Positions 39,299 to 47,538 of a stretch of DNA of 55,906 nucleotides are shown in pieces. Numbering within the stretch: the first letter of the stretch is position 1; the number at the start of each line of letters is the position of its first letter. The position numbers were made by a program, and so were the translations under genes. A model generated the notes under the pieces. The model was given only the letters and a program-made list of their open reading frames with translations. It had not been told where the DNA came from and made no database searches. Source of the stretch: CAYNFH01 sp964396385. Lineage in GTDB: Bacteria; Armatimonadota; Chthonomonadetes; Chthonomonadales; CAJBBX01. Location of the stretch: contig CAYNFH010000012.1 of the NCBI GenBank assembly GCA_964396385.1, forward strand, positions 1 to 55,906, in the 5' to 3' direction.

Positions 39299-39595
39299 AT
39301 GAGCGAAGACAGCAACTATTTCCGCCGGCGCGCCTCCGACCACGTTAACGGCCGCCCCGTAGAGGACCACTGGCCGTCTCTGGACCGGCAGTCCGCTGGG
39401 TCCGGCGAACGCGATTCCTTTGGATGGACCTCTGTGGTGGTGGAGGTAAAGCGGGGCGAGATCGAGACCGTCCGCGCGGTGCGCTGGAGCCGCGGCGAGG
39501 AGGAGATCATCACCCTCCAGTTTCTCCTCAACGGCCTGGACGGCAGCCAGTACCCCGTCAATATGCCGCCAACCCCTGATACCTTCGACCGTTAG
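39299..39595 (+). CDS. small hypothetical protein
   Basis: The 98-residue product has GGGAGGACCTCC before its ATG. It is hydrophilic at the N-terminus (MSEDSNYFRRRASDHVNGRP) with a short beta-rich part (FGWTSVVVEVKRGEIETVRA, EEIITLQFLLNGLDG). No family, signal or membrane segment is recognised. Orientation and ribosome-binding site support it. It is divergent from the DUF4432 operon. Confidence 0.55.
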   Translation: MSEDSNYFRRRASDHVNGRPVEDHWPSLDRQSAGSGERDSFGWTSVVVEVKRGEIETVRAVRWSRGEEEIITLQFLLNGLDGSQYPVNMPPTPDTFDR

Positions 39596-39773
39596 CCCTG
39601 TCCTCCTGTCTCCGAGCGCTCACTATCAGGGTGCAGGATAGGACTGTCGACTCGGCGTTCCACCAATTCCTGGATCCGCATTTCCCACCAGCCGCGCGAG
39701 GAATCCAGGCGCGCCCAGGTGAACAGGGTATACTACGCGCAGGAGTTTGTGCACGATTTCACGGAGCGGCGGA

Positions 39774-40946
39774 ATGGCAGTCGCGGAGCGGAGTCTCCGG
39801 GCCGAGCGGCAGGTTGGCACGGAGTTGATGGATGTCTACGAAGCAGTGACGGCCGGCGAGCGGCTGAGCTACGAGCAGGCCGTGCGCCTCTACCGCACCC
39901 GCAACCTCTCCGGAGTGGGCTACCTCGCCAACATCGTCCGTGAGAGGCTGCACGGGGACCGCGCCCACTACATCCGCAACCAGCACATCAACTACACCAA
40001 CATCTGCAACAAGCACTGCCAGTTCTGCTACTTCGCCAAGAACCCCAAACAGGGCGGGCCGGAGCCATACCTCTTCTCCATGGACGACGTGCGCACCGCC
40101 CTGCGCCGCCATGCGAGGGTGCCCATCACGGAGGTGCACATGGTGGGCGGCATCAACCCCAAGCTGCCCTACTCGTACTATTTGGACCTGCTGCGGACCA
40201 TCAAGGAGGAGCGGCCGGAAGTCCATATCAAGGCGTTCACGGCGGTGGAGCTGGTGGAGATCCAGCGGGTCGCCAAGAAGCCGCTGGCGGAGGTGCTGGT
40301 GGAGCTCAAAGCCGCTGGCCTCGCCTCCATCCCGGGCGGCGGCGCGGAGGTGCTGTCAGACCGCCTGCACGGGCTCCTGCACCCCAAGAAGATTGGGGCG
40401 GAGGGCTGGATAGCCGTGGCGCGTGAGGTGGCGAAGGCGGGGCTGCCCCAGTACGCCACCATGCTCTACGGGCACATCGAGACGTTGGAAGAGCGCGCCG
40501 AGCACCTTGTACGCCTGCGGGAGCTTCAGGATGAGACAGGCCACTTCCTGGCCTTTACGCCGCTCTCCTTCCATCCGGAAGGCACCTTCCTGGACTACCT
40601 ACCCATGCCCACTGGCCAGGACGACCTGCGCAACCTGGCAGTGAGCCGGCTGGTGCTCGACAACTTCCCGCACATCAAGTCGTTCTGGATCATGAACACG
40701 GCTCAGATCTCGCAGCTCTCCCTCTGGTACGGCGCGGATGACATCGACGGCACCGTCCATGAGTACGAGATCACCTATCCGGAGGGCCACCTGGGAGAGA
40801 AGAAGCAGGTGCTCACGCGCAAGGAGCTGCTGAAGCTGATCCGGGAAGCCGGCCGCACCCCCGTAGAGCGGGACAGCCTCTACAACGACGTGCCAGAGTC
40901 CCCGGAACCCGCAAGGACCTTCATCCCGCTCCCGGTGATGCAGTAG
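39774..40946 (+). CDS. mqnE: aminodeoxyfutalosine synthase MqnE
   Basis: The 390-residue radical SAM enzyme has the cluster motif NICNKHCQFCYFAKNPKQGG (CxxxCxxC) and MqnE signatures HYIRNQHINYTN, VHMVGGINPKLPYSYY and LASIPGGGAEVLSDR. It joins 3-[(1-carboxyvinyl)oxy]benzoate to SAM to give aminofutalosine in the futalosine menaquinone pathway. GGAG stands seven bases before the ATG at 39774; an upstream start would add nine residues not typical of the family. No other mqn gene is in the window. It shows that the organism probably makes menaquinone by the futalosine route. Confidence 0.94.
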   Translation: MAVAERSLRAERQVGTELMDVYEAVTAGERLSYEQAVRLYRTRNLSGVGYLANIVRERLHGDRAHYIRNQHINYTNICNKHCQFCYFAKNPKQGGPEPYLFSMDDVRTALRRHARVPITEVHMVGGINPKLPYSYYLDLLRTIKEERPEVHIKAFTAVELVEIQRVAKKPLAEVLVELKAAGLASIPGGGAEVLSDRLHGLLHPKKIGAEGWIAVAREVAKAGLPQYATMLYGHIETLEERAEHLVRLRELQDETGHFLAFTPLSFHPEGTFLDYLPMPTGQDDLRNLAVSRLVLDNFPHIKSFWIMNTAQISQLSLWYGADDIDGTVHEYEITYPEGHLGEKKQVLTRKELLKLIREAGRTPVERDSLYNDVPESPEPARTFIPLPVMQ

Positions 40947-40951
40947 GGGTG

Positions 40952-43714
40952 TTAGGCGGCGAGCCGCCACTCGTCCCGGAGCGCCTCGCGCATCACCTTG
41001 CAGAAGACGGGCACCAGCCTGGGATCAAAGTGCGTGCCCGCGTCCCGCTCCAGCACCGCGAAAGCCTGCTCCGGGTCCATGCCGTACCGATACGGCCGGG
41101 CCGTGGTGAGCGCAGAGTAGACGTCGGCTACCGCCATCAGGCGGCCCATGAAAGGGATGTCTTCGCCGGCCAGCCCGCAGGGGTAGCCGGAGCCGTCCCA
41201 CTTCTCGTGGTGGTATAGCACTCCGTCCAGCGTGGGCAGCAGGCCGGTAAACGCCTCCACCAGCCGCTTGCCGATAACCGGGTGCTGCTTCATGGCCTCC
41301 CACTCTTCCGGCTCCAGCTTGCCCGGCTTGCGCAGCACGGAGTCCGCCACGCCAATCTTGCCCACATCGTGCACCATGCCCGCGGCCCAGATAACGTGCT
41401 GCTCCTCCACGCTCATCCCTAGAGCGCGGGCCAGCAGGGAAGCGTATTCCGCCACCTCTTCGGAGTGCCGCCGCGTGTAGCGGTCCTTGTTGTCCACCGC
41501 GTTTACCAGGGAGACCAGCGTATCCATCGCCTCTGAGTCTGTGATGACCGATTCCGGCCGGCGGATGCGCAGCGGGGCTTGGCCGCGCCGCTTGAACTGG
41601 TACATCTGGGCGTCCGCGCGGGCCAGCAGCTCGAGCCGCCCGGTGGCGTCCTCGGGGTAGACCGCTACGCCCCACGCCAGCCGGATGGGGATGGCGCGCT
41701 CGCCCTCCTTGGGCACAAAATCCCGGCCGTTCACGTACTCCTGCAGCTTCCTCAGGCGGTTCTCCGCCTCATCGGCCGAGGTGTTCGGCATCAGCGCCAG
41801 GAACTCGTCGCCGCCGTAGCGGCACACCACGTCGCCGGAGTTGCTCTCAAAGCGCAACGCGTCCGCCACGAGGCGCAGCACGCGGTCGCCCACGATGTGG
41901 CCGTACACGTCGTTGAACAGCTTGAAGTCGCTCACGTCCAGCATGGCCACTGCCAGCGGCTCGTTGGCCATGCGGGCGTTATCCATGGCCTGCTGGAGCC
42001 GGTCCTGCATGGCGCGGTGGTTGTACAGGTCCGTGAGCGCGTCCGTCTCGGCGCGGCGCTGGGCGTCCACGAGCAGCTTCTCGCGCTCCGCCTCCAGCCG
42101 CTTGCGCTCCGTGATGTCGTTCTCCACCGCCACAAAGTGGGTGCACCGGCCCTGCTCGTCGAAAACCGGGGCGATGTGCATCTCGATCCAGTAGGGCGTG
42201 CCGTCCCGGTGGTAGTTGACCATCTCCACAGCGGCAGCTTTGCGGCCGTCCATGCAGTCTCGCAGGGTGCGCAGCGCCTCGTAAGAGGTGGCCGGGCCGT
42301 AGAGCAGCTTGTCGGGCTTCTTGCCCTGGATCTCCTCCAGCGCGTAGCCGGACATCTTCTCAAAGGCGGGGTTCACGTACACGATCTTCTCGCCGAAATC
42401 CGTGATGATAATGCCGCTCATGGACTCCTGGGCCACGGAGGAGAGGAGGCGCAGGCGGCTCTCCGCCTGCCGCCGGTCCGTGATGTCACGGACGCAGGCC
42501 GTGTAGAGCTTACCGTCGCCCTTGCGTACCTCGGAGATGCTCATCTCCAGCGGGAACTGGGTTCCGTCCTTGCGGCAGCCCATGCCCTCCGTGCGCTGTC
42601 CCGTTTCGTCACCGCGCTTCTTGAGGTAGTGCGGCAGCCACTCGCCCGGCCCAATCTCGAAGTCACCACCCATCAGGAGGCCCATGTCCCGCCCGATGAG
42701 CCATTCGCGGGTGTAGCCCCAGATGTGCTCCACCTCCGCGTTGATCATCAGGATGGTGCCCTTCTCATCCGTGGTGATGATGCCCTCGCCGGTGGCCTCG
42801 AAGACGGCACCCAGCTCGGCCGCGGACCGCTGGAGGGCCTCCGTGCGCTTCTGCACCTGCGACTCCAGCGAGGATTGCGCGGCCCGGATCTTGCCCATCA
42901 TTTCGTCGAAGTTGCGCATTACCTCGCCCAGCTCATCCCGGCCGGTATCGTTGATGCGCACGCCGAAGTTGTTGCTCTGGGCGGCTCGCGCCATCACGTA
43001 CGAGAGGCGGCCGATGCGCCGCTCCACCAGGAAGTAGAAGGCGAGAAAGGCGGTCGCACCGATAGACAGGATGAGACCGCCGACGGGCCAGATGGCGGCG
43101 GTGACCAGGCCGGCCGTGGCCGTGCTGGCGTTGTTGGAGGGCGTCGAGACGATGAGCGCTCCGACCACCTCGCCCGGCTTCCAGTGGTAGCCGTGGGAGC
43201 GGCCGTAGCCGGTGGTGATGTACTCGGGAGCGGATCGCGGGGAGCCGTGGCAGCTCAGGCAGGAGCGCTTGGCCACCACGGGCCGGGCGACGTAGAACTC
43301 CTCGTGGTCGACGGTGCCGTGGAGGCCGGAGACCTGCTGCAGCACGGAGTTGGAGCGGAACTGTCCGATGATGCGGGTTTCGAAGGGCGTGGGCGTGTTG
43401 GCCTTGTTGAGAGGGTTCAGGGCGACGTCACGGAATTCGAACTCGGGGTGCTGCCGGCTGATTTGAGCGAACGCAGCCGACCCGGCCGTGGCCTCGGACG
43501 GGCTTCCGGCCTTCATCCGGCGAACGATGGGTGCTACCGACCCGCCCGCGGACGTGCGCGAAGCCTCGCCAACGGTGAGGGCGAGCGACATCTGCTGGCG
43601 GAGTCCTTCCTGCACGATGCTGGACTCGCGCTTGCCGAACAGGCCCAGTCCTGCGAAGGTTACCGCCGTGACTGCGACTAGGATGGTGAGCGAGAATTTG
43701 GTTCTAAGGTGCAA
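40952..43714 (-). CDS. heme-binding membrane sensor with DUF3365, HAMP, two PAS, GGDEF and HD-GYP domains
   Basis: The 920-residue protein has an N-terminal helix, a periplasmic DUF3365 domain with a c-type heme site CLSCH (Cys152, Cys155, His156) and a second helix near 205. A HAMP-like segment, a coiled coil and two PAS domains (about 300-430 and 425-550, each ending in a DITDRR/DITERK motif) follow. The GGDEF domain has CRYGGDEFLALMPN and the HD-GYP domain HDVGKIGVADSVLRKPG and HHEKWDGSGYP. Both synthesis and hydrolysis motifs for c-di-GMP are intact; no RxxD inhibitory site precedes GGDEF. It may couple redox or gas sensing to c-di-GMP. It ends six bases from mqnE in convergent orientation. 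Confidence 0.92.
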   Translation of the reverse strand: MHLRTKFSLTILVAVTAVTFAGLGLFGKRESSIVQEGLRQQMSLALTVGEASRTSAGGSVAPIVRRMKAGSPSEATAGSAAFAQISRQHPEFEFRDVALNPLNKANTPTPFETRIIGQFRSNSVLQQVSGLHGTVDHEEFYVARPVVAKRSCLSCHGSPRSAPEYITTGYGRSHGYHWKPGEVVGALIVSTPSNNASTATAGLVTAAIWPVGGLILSIGATAFLAFYFLVERRIGRLSYVMARAAQSNNFGVRINDTGRDELGEVMRNFDEMMGKIRAAQSSLESQVQKRTEALQRSAAELGAVFEATGEGIITTDEKGTILMINAEVEHIWGYTREWLIGRDMGLLMGGDFEIGPGEWLPHYLKKRGDETGQRTEGMGCRKDGTQFPLEMSISEVRKGDGKLYTACVRDITDRRQAESRLRLLSSVAQESMSGIIITDFGEKIVYVNPAFEKMSGYALEEIQGKKPDKLLYGPATSYEALRTLRDCMDGRKAAAVEMVNYHRDGTPYWIEMHIAPVFDEQGRCTHFVAVENDITERKRLEAEREKLLVDAQRRAETDALTDLYNHRAMQDRLQQAMDNARMANEPLAVAMLDVSDFKLFNDVYGHIVGDRVLRLVADALRFESNSGDVVCRYGGDEFLALMPNTSADEAENRLRKLQEYVNGRDFVPKEGERAIPIRLAWGVAVYPEDATGRLELLARADAQMYQFKRRGQAPLRIRRPESVITDSEAMDTLVSLVNAVDNKDRYTRRHSEEVAEYASLLARALGMSVEEQHVIWAAGMVHDVGKIGVADSVLRKPGKLEPEEWEAMKQHPVIGKRLVEAFTGLLPTLDGVLYHHEKWDGSGYPCGLAGEDIPFMGRLMAVADVYSALTTARPYRYGMDPEQAFAVLERDAGTHFDPRLVPVFCKVMREALRDEWRLAA

Positions 43715-43851
43715 CCTGGCAGCTCCCGGTTCACGTGGTGCACGTCATCGCGGACGCGCCGCGCTAGGCCAAGGCAGTCCGGGTAGTAACCCGCGCACTT
43801 CTCTTGTTCCGCAATCACGCGGGATATTGAGAAGCAAACCGCGTGTTTAGG

Positions 43852-43918
43852 CGATGGACGAAGGACGGAAGACGGAGGACCGATCCGGAATCCGTCCGTC
43901 ACCCGTCCTCCGTCGCCT
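43852..43918. repeat. GGACGGA heptamers around a GATCCGGAATCC core
   Basis: GGACGAA, GGACGGA, AGACGGA and GGACC (43856-43881), core GATCCGGAATCCGTC (43882-43896), then inverted CCGTCAC, CCGTCCT, CCGTCGC. It lies between the divergent sensor and PolX genes. Confidence 0.9.
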
Positions 43919-44006
43919 CTGCAGAACTGAGAAACCCCGGGGAACCCCGCCAGTAGAACATCGGTCGTTTTGGCAGTTATCCTATTACCGGGTTTTCAGG
44001 AGGAGG

Positions 44007-44122
44007 GTGTTCAGGTGTTCAGGTGTTCAGGTGTTCAGGGGTTCAGGCGTTCAGGATGTCGGATTCCATTCGCGGCGGTACGTCCGCATTCGAAAATCGA
44101 AAATTGAAAATCGAAAATGCGG
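44007..44122. repeat. GTGTTCAG array followed by an AAAATCG palindrome
   Basis: Four GTGTTCAG octamers plus two degenerate ones (44007-44055), with no inverted arm. GGATTCCATTCG follows, and then CCGCATTCGAAAATCG to CGAAAATGCGG (44084-44122), where AAAATCG heptamers are closed by complementary ends. It runs into the PolX start region. Confidence 0.88.
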
Positions 44123-44133
44123 AGGTGGCGGGC

Positions 44134-45798
44134 ATGCTGCGCGAGATTGGGGAACGGCTGGAGCTGGCCGGCGACTCGCCGTACAAGTCGCGCGCCTACT
44201 ACAAGGCGGCGGACAGCCTCCTGGCGCTCCCCCGTCCGCTGTCAGAGGTGATAGAGCGCGGCGAGCTGAGGTCCATACCCGGAGTGGGCGAGGTGATCGA
44301 GGAGAAGATCCGCACCCTCTGGCGTACGGGCACCCATCCCACGCTGGAGCGGCTCCGTGCGGAGTACCCCGCCGGCCTGCTGGAGCTGCTCCAGATCCCC
44401 AAGCTCAAGCCGGACAAGATAGGCGCACTGAACCGTGAGCTGGACGTAACCGACCTGGACTCCCTTGAGGAGGCGTGCCGCACGGGTAGGGTCGCGGAGG
44501 CCAAAGGGTTCGGACCCGCGCTGCAGGCCCGGATCCTGGAAGGAATCGAGTTTGCCCGATCCTCCGAGGGGCTCACGCTCATCCATCACGCGCACGCCCG
44601 CGCGCAGGCCGCCTGCGAGCGGCTCCGTTCCGAGCGGCCGGACCTGGACCGCATCGAGCCGGCCGGCGAAGTGCGCCGTGGCTGCGAGCTTGTGGGTGAC
44701 ATCGTGATAGTCGGGGGTAGTCGGTCGTCAGTCGTCAGTCGTCAGTCATCGGTCGTGCCCGGCTGTCCGGAGACCGCCGACTGCATACTGACGACTGACG
44801 ACCGATTCGGTCTGGCTCTGCTCTACGCTACCGGCTCCGCAACGCACGTGAGGGCGCTGGAGGAGCTGGCGGCCTCGCGCGGGATTCAGCTCAGCGCGGA
44901 CGGGCTCCGCAAGGACGGCCGGGACCTCCCCGCTGCGGAGGAGGCGGACGTGTATGGGGCGCTGGGCCTGTCCTGCATCACGCCGGAGCTGCGGGAGGGG
45001 CGCGGGGAGGTGGAGCGCGCGCTCAGCGGCACGCTGCCCGGGTTGGTGGAGCTACCGGACATCCGGGGCATCCTCCACTGCCACACGGACGCTTCGGACG
45101 GCACCCACACGCTGGAGGAGATGGCGGAGGCGACCCGCTCCCGCGGCTATCAGTACTTCGGGCTGGCGGACCACTCCCGCAGCGCTTTCTACGCCGGAGG
45201 GCTTCAGCCGGACAGGCTCGCGGCGCAGCTCGAGCTGGCGGACCGGCTGAACGCACGGTACGAGGGGGAGGACGTCCCTTTCCGCGTGTTCAAAGGCACC
45301 GAGTCGGACATTCGCCCGGACGGCTCGCTGGATTATCCGGACGACCTGCTGGCGCGGCTGGACTTTGTGGTCGCCAGCGTCCATGGCCAGTTCCGCCTGC
45401 CGAAGACGGAGCAGACTCAGCGCATCCTGAAGGCGGTCGCCAATCGCCGCACCACCATCCTGGGGCACATGACCGGGCGGCTGCTGCTGGAGCGGAAGGG
45501 TTACGAGGTAGACATCGAGGCGGTGCTGAGAGCCTGCGCGGCATACGGGGTTGCGGTGGAGATCAACGCCAATCCGCACCGTCTGGACCTGGATTGGCGG
45601 TGGCACCAGCGGGCGCTGGAGCTGGGCTGCACGTTCAGCATCAATCCGGACGCGCACAGCACGGGCGAGCTGGACCTGGTCCGCTGGGGTGTGCTGATGG
45701 CTCGCAAGGGCGGCATCCCTCCGGACCGCATCCTCAACTGCCTGGACCTGGAGGGCATCACGCGCCACCTGGCAGTAAAGCGCGGCGGAGGGGCATAG
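44134..45798 (+). CDS. polX: DNA polymerase X/PHP family protein with a repeat in the palm domain
   Basis: The 554-residue protein has N-terminal helix-hairpin-helix modules (MLREIGERLELAGDSPYKSR, SIPGVGEVIEEKI, GFGPALQARIL) and a nucleotidyltransferase palm (GEVRRGCELVGDIVIVGG). A C-terminal PHP phosphoesterase has all metal motifs (HCHTDASDG, LADHS, VASVH, GHMTGR, INPDAHS). In the palm only the first catalytic Asp remains (GDIVIV, not GDIDI). The stretch that should carry the third Asp is replaced by VVSRQSSVVPGC and ILTTDDRFG, encoded by GTCGTCA and ACTGACG heptamers. Polymerase activity is unlikely; PHP activity is likely. The ATG at 44134 has GGAGG, but homologous residues start slightly upstream, within repeat DNA. 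Confidence 0.85.
   Translation: MLREIGERLELAGDSPYKSRAYYKAADSLLALPRPLSEVIERGELRSIPGVGEVIEEKIRTLWRTGTHPTLERLRAEYPAGLLELLQIPKLKPDKIGALNRELDVTDLDSLEEACRTGRVAEAKGFGPALQARILEGIEFARSSEGLTLIHHAHARAQAACERLRSERPDLDRIEPAGEVRRGCELVGDIVIVGGSRSSVVSRQSSVVPGCPETADCILTTDDRFGLALLYATGSATHVRALEELAASRGIQLSADGLRKDGRDLPAAEEADVYGALGLSCITPELREGRGEVERALSGTLPGLVELPDIRGILHCHTDASDGTHTLEEMAEATRSRGYQYFGLADHSRSAFYAGGLQPDRLAAQLELADRLNARYEGEDVPFRVFKGTESDIRPDGSLDYPDDLLARLDFVVASVHGQFRLPKTEQTQRILKAVANRRTTILGHMTGRLLLERKGYEVDIEAVLRACAAYGVAVEINANPHRLDLDWRWHQRALELGCTFSINPDAHSTGELDLVRWGVLMARKGGIPPDRILNCLDLEGITRHLAVKRGGGA
44721..44810. repeat. GTCGTCA/ACTGACG inverted word element inside polX
   Basis: TCGGTCGTCAGTCGTCAGTC and further copies (44721-44757), a GC-rich centre with GTCCGGAGACC, then ACTGACGACTGACGACCGAT (44787 on). 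The arms are complementary. The terminal CCGATTCGG, which encodes RFG, matches the family core. Confidence 0.92.
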
Positions 45799-46135
45799 AG
45801 TCCCTCCGCCGCATGGAGCCGATATTCTGTTTTCATGAGGTCCGCAGACCTGAACGACGCTATTCCAAAGAGCGCGCTGCAGCCGGCCTTTCCGCTCCTG
45901 AGAGGCTTCGGGAACCAGTTGTTCCTTGCCGGCGCGTTGCGCTTATGCAACCGTAGACGCCGCTCCATGGCGAACTGTTCCATTCGCGACGATAACCCTG
46001 CTCGCATAATGTCGTCTGAAGGGCAGAGGTACATGACATCGACGGAGGACGGAAGACGGGTGACCGATTCCGGATTCGGTCCGTCTCCCGTCCTCCGTCC
46101 TCCTATCACCCGGTTGGGTAGGAAAGGGAACTCAG
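45799..46135. other. gene-free stretch with one word element
   Basis: No gene is supported from 45799 to 46040, only short frames without ribosome-binding sites. The element at 46041-46104 fills the second half, followed by the ribosome-binding region of the next gene. Confidence 0.5.
46041..46104. repeat. GACGGAG heptamers around an ACCGATTCCGGATTCGGT core
   Basis: GACGGAG, GACGGAA, GACGGGT (46041-46061), near-palindromic core ACCGATTCCGGATTCGGT (46063-46080), then CCGTCTC, CCGTCCT, CCGTCCT. It is the same word as 43852-43918, with the core in the opposite phase. Confidence 0.92.
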
Positions 46136-46813
46136 ATGCGAAGATGGATGGCAATGAGCGCGATCCTGGGGGCCACCGCCTGCATCGGCATGGCTCCGCG
46201 CTTGCCCGCCCTGGCAGCGGGACAGGACAGTCATCAGTCGGCAGTCATCAGTCGGCAGGATTCGGATCCATCGACACTTGCTCCTCAGGACAGAGCCAGG
46301 ACGGAGCGCCAGCTCCGGGACCTGGAGGACCAACGCGCCAAGCTGGACGACCAGATCCGCACGCTGCGCCGGCAGCTCCGTCGGGACGAGCCTGGCGTCA
46401 CCGTCACGCCTCGGGTGGAGAGGCGCGAGCTCACCCCGGAGATCCGCGAGGAGATCGACCGAGCCATGGCGCAAGCCCGCAAGGCGCAGGAGGATGCCAT
46501 GAAGGCACTGCGCGATTCGCGCGCGTTTGGGCCGGACGGCTCGCTCCGCCTCTACACCACGCCTAACGGGCAGGGCATGACGCCGGAGCAGCGGGAGCAG
46601 CTCCGCAAGCAGATGCAGGAGCTCCGCGCCAACCTCCGCAACAACCTGCAGGGGCTGCGGGTGAATCCGCCCGTCATCATGGCGCCCGGAACCCGCTCCA
46701 CGGATCCCGAGCTCCGTGAGGAGATCCGGCAGCTCCGCCGGGAGCTGGACCAGCTCCGCGACGAGATCCGGAGCCAGAGGAACCGGACGAGCGGGACGAG
46801 TGTGTGGGAGTGA
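46136..46813 (+). CDS. periplasmic coiled-coil protein
   Basis: The 225-residue protein has a signal peptide (MSAILGATACIGMAPRLPAL, then ALA). It is almost entirely helical afterwards (ERQLRDLEDQRAKLDDQIRT, EIREEIDRAMAQARKAQEDA, ELREEIRQLRRELDQLRDEI). The heptad pattern predicts an elongated coiled coil, possibly a spacer or adaptor in the envelope. Family unknown. Just after the signal peptide, HQSAVISRQDSDPS is encoded by CAGTCATCAGTCGG repeats (46229-46272), so a word element is again in a flexible N-terminal position. ATG with GGGAA upstream is a moderate start. Confidence 0.75.
   Translation: MRRWMAMSAILGATACIGMAPRLPALAAGQDSHQSAVISRQDSDPSTLAPQDRARTERQLRDLEDQRAKLDDQIRTLRRQLRRDEPGVTVTPRVERRELTPEIREEIDRAMAQARKAQEDAMKALRDSRAFGPDGSLRLYTTPNGQGMTPEQREQLRKQMQELRANLRNNLQGLRVNPPVIMAPGTRSTDPELREEIRQLRRELDQLRDEIRSQRNRTSGTSVWE
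46229..46272. repeat. CAGTCATCAGTCGG repeat inside the coiled-coil gene
   Basis: CAGTCATCAGTCGG occurs twice in tandem, followed by CAGGATTCGGATCC, close to the family core. It is in frame and just downstream of the signal-peptide codons. Confidence 0.85.
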
Positions 46814-46835
46814 AGGGATAGGACGGAGCGACTTT

Positions 46836-46925
46836 GTCATTCCGAGCGCCAGCGAGGAATCTGCTTCTTGGGGCAGAGTACCTACAGCCACCTTCAAGCA
46901 GATCCCTCGCGGAGCTCGGGATGAC
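46836..46925. repeat. GTCATTCCGAGC palindromic element, copy 2
   Basis: Starts GTCATTCCGAGCGCCAGCGA and ends GCGGAGCTCGGGATGAC. Its inner arms AATCTGCTT and AAGCAGAT are conserved with 18458 and 47539, while the centre differs. Confidence 0.93.
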
Positions 46926-47026
46926 GGGTTGCTACGGTGGCTCACCCCCAGGTACAGTGTTTGCCCAGCTACCGTAAAGCCGTGTGAGTAATGAATCGTG
47001 GCAGTGATCTGGCCAGCGCAGAAGAC

Positions 47027-47092
47027 GTAGGGGCGGCCCTGTGTGGCCGCCCGCAAGGTCCCGGACGGGCGGCCACACAGGGCCGCCCCTAC
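47027..47092. repeat. perfect 26-bp inverted repeat (GTAGGGGCGGCC family)
   Basis: Arms GTAGGGGCGGCCCTGTGTGG (47027-47052, 26 nt) and the exact complement (47067-47092) flank a 14-base loop. It lies about 90 bp upstream of rnpB. A truncated relative, TTGTAGGGGCGGTCC, is near 54881. Confidence 0.95.
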
Positions 47093-47166
47093 ATCTGTTC
47101 TCCGAGCTTGCCACGAATTGCGACACACACCCGTAAAGCAGGTCCCTTCCCAGCGACGTACCATGC

Positions 47167-47172
47167 TAGAAT
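47167..47172 (+). promoter_or_regulatory. probable -10 box of rnpB
   Basis: TAGAAT lies seven bases upstream of the RNase P RNA 5' end deduced from its terminal pairing. The -35 region (CCCTTC) is weak. Confidence 0.5.
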
Positions 47173-47179
47173 AAGTGCG

Positions 47180-47513
47180 CAGAAGGTCGGGTGGCCGCTC
47201 CAGCCTCCGGGCTGGAGAGGAAAGTCCGGGCTCCACAGGGCACGATGCCGGATAACGTCCGGGCGGGGCGACCCGACGGAAAGTGGCACAGAAAACACAC
47301 AGCCGCCTCGCGGCAACGGTGAAATGGCGCGGTAAGAGCGCACCGGCGGCCGGGAGACCGGCCGGCCTGCTAAACCCCATCGGGAGCAAGACTCGAGCAG
47401 GAGGGGTTGAGGCTGCCCGCGGACCCTCCGGGTAGAGTCGCTTGAGGCCGCGGGCAACCGCGGTCCCAGAGAGATGGCCACACAAACACAGAACCCGGCT
47501 TACAGACCTTCTG
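47180..47513 (+). ncRNA. rnpB: RNase P RNA (bacterial type A)
   Basis: This is the catalytic RNA that matures tRNA 5' ends. The ends pair (CAGAAGGTC at 47180 with GACCTTCTG at 47505-47513). Universally conserved blocks are present: GAGGAAAGTCCGGGCTCC (47217-47234), AGAGAGATGGCC (47468-47479) and ACAGAACCCGGCTTACAG (47488-47505). The hairpin between P3 and the central core and the GGTAAGAGCGCACC segment (about 47330) match type A architecture. Length is about 334 nt, normal for the class. It is flanked by three palindromic repeats. Confidence 0.96.
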
Positions 47514-47538
47514 CGTGAATGCATGAGGGGGTGACTTT

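Noticed and set aside
40952..40990. Possible link between mqnE and the sensor gene as one unit
   Set aside because: The genes are convergent and end six bases apart, so they do not share a transcript.
41579..43681. Long open frame on the plus strand opposite the GGDEF/HD-GYP sensor
   Set aside because: High GC leaves the complementary frame open. The peptide is rich in His, Val, Arg and Gly without any domain, while the minus strand encodes complete, ordered domains.
45838..46038. Open frame between polX and the coiled-coil protein
   Set aside because: No ribosome-binding site, no domain, and the frame runs on into a word repeat.
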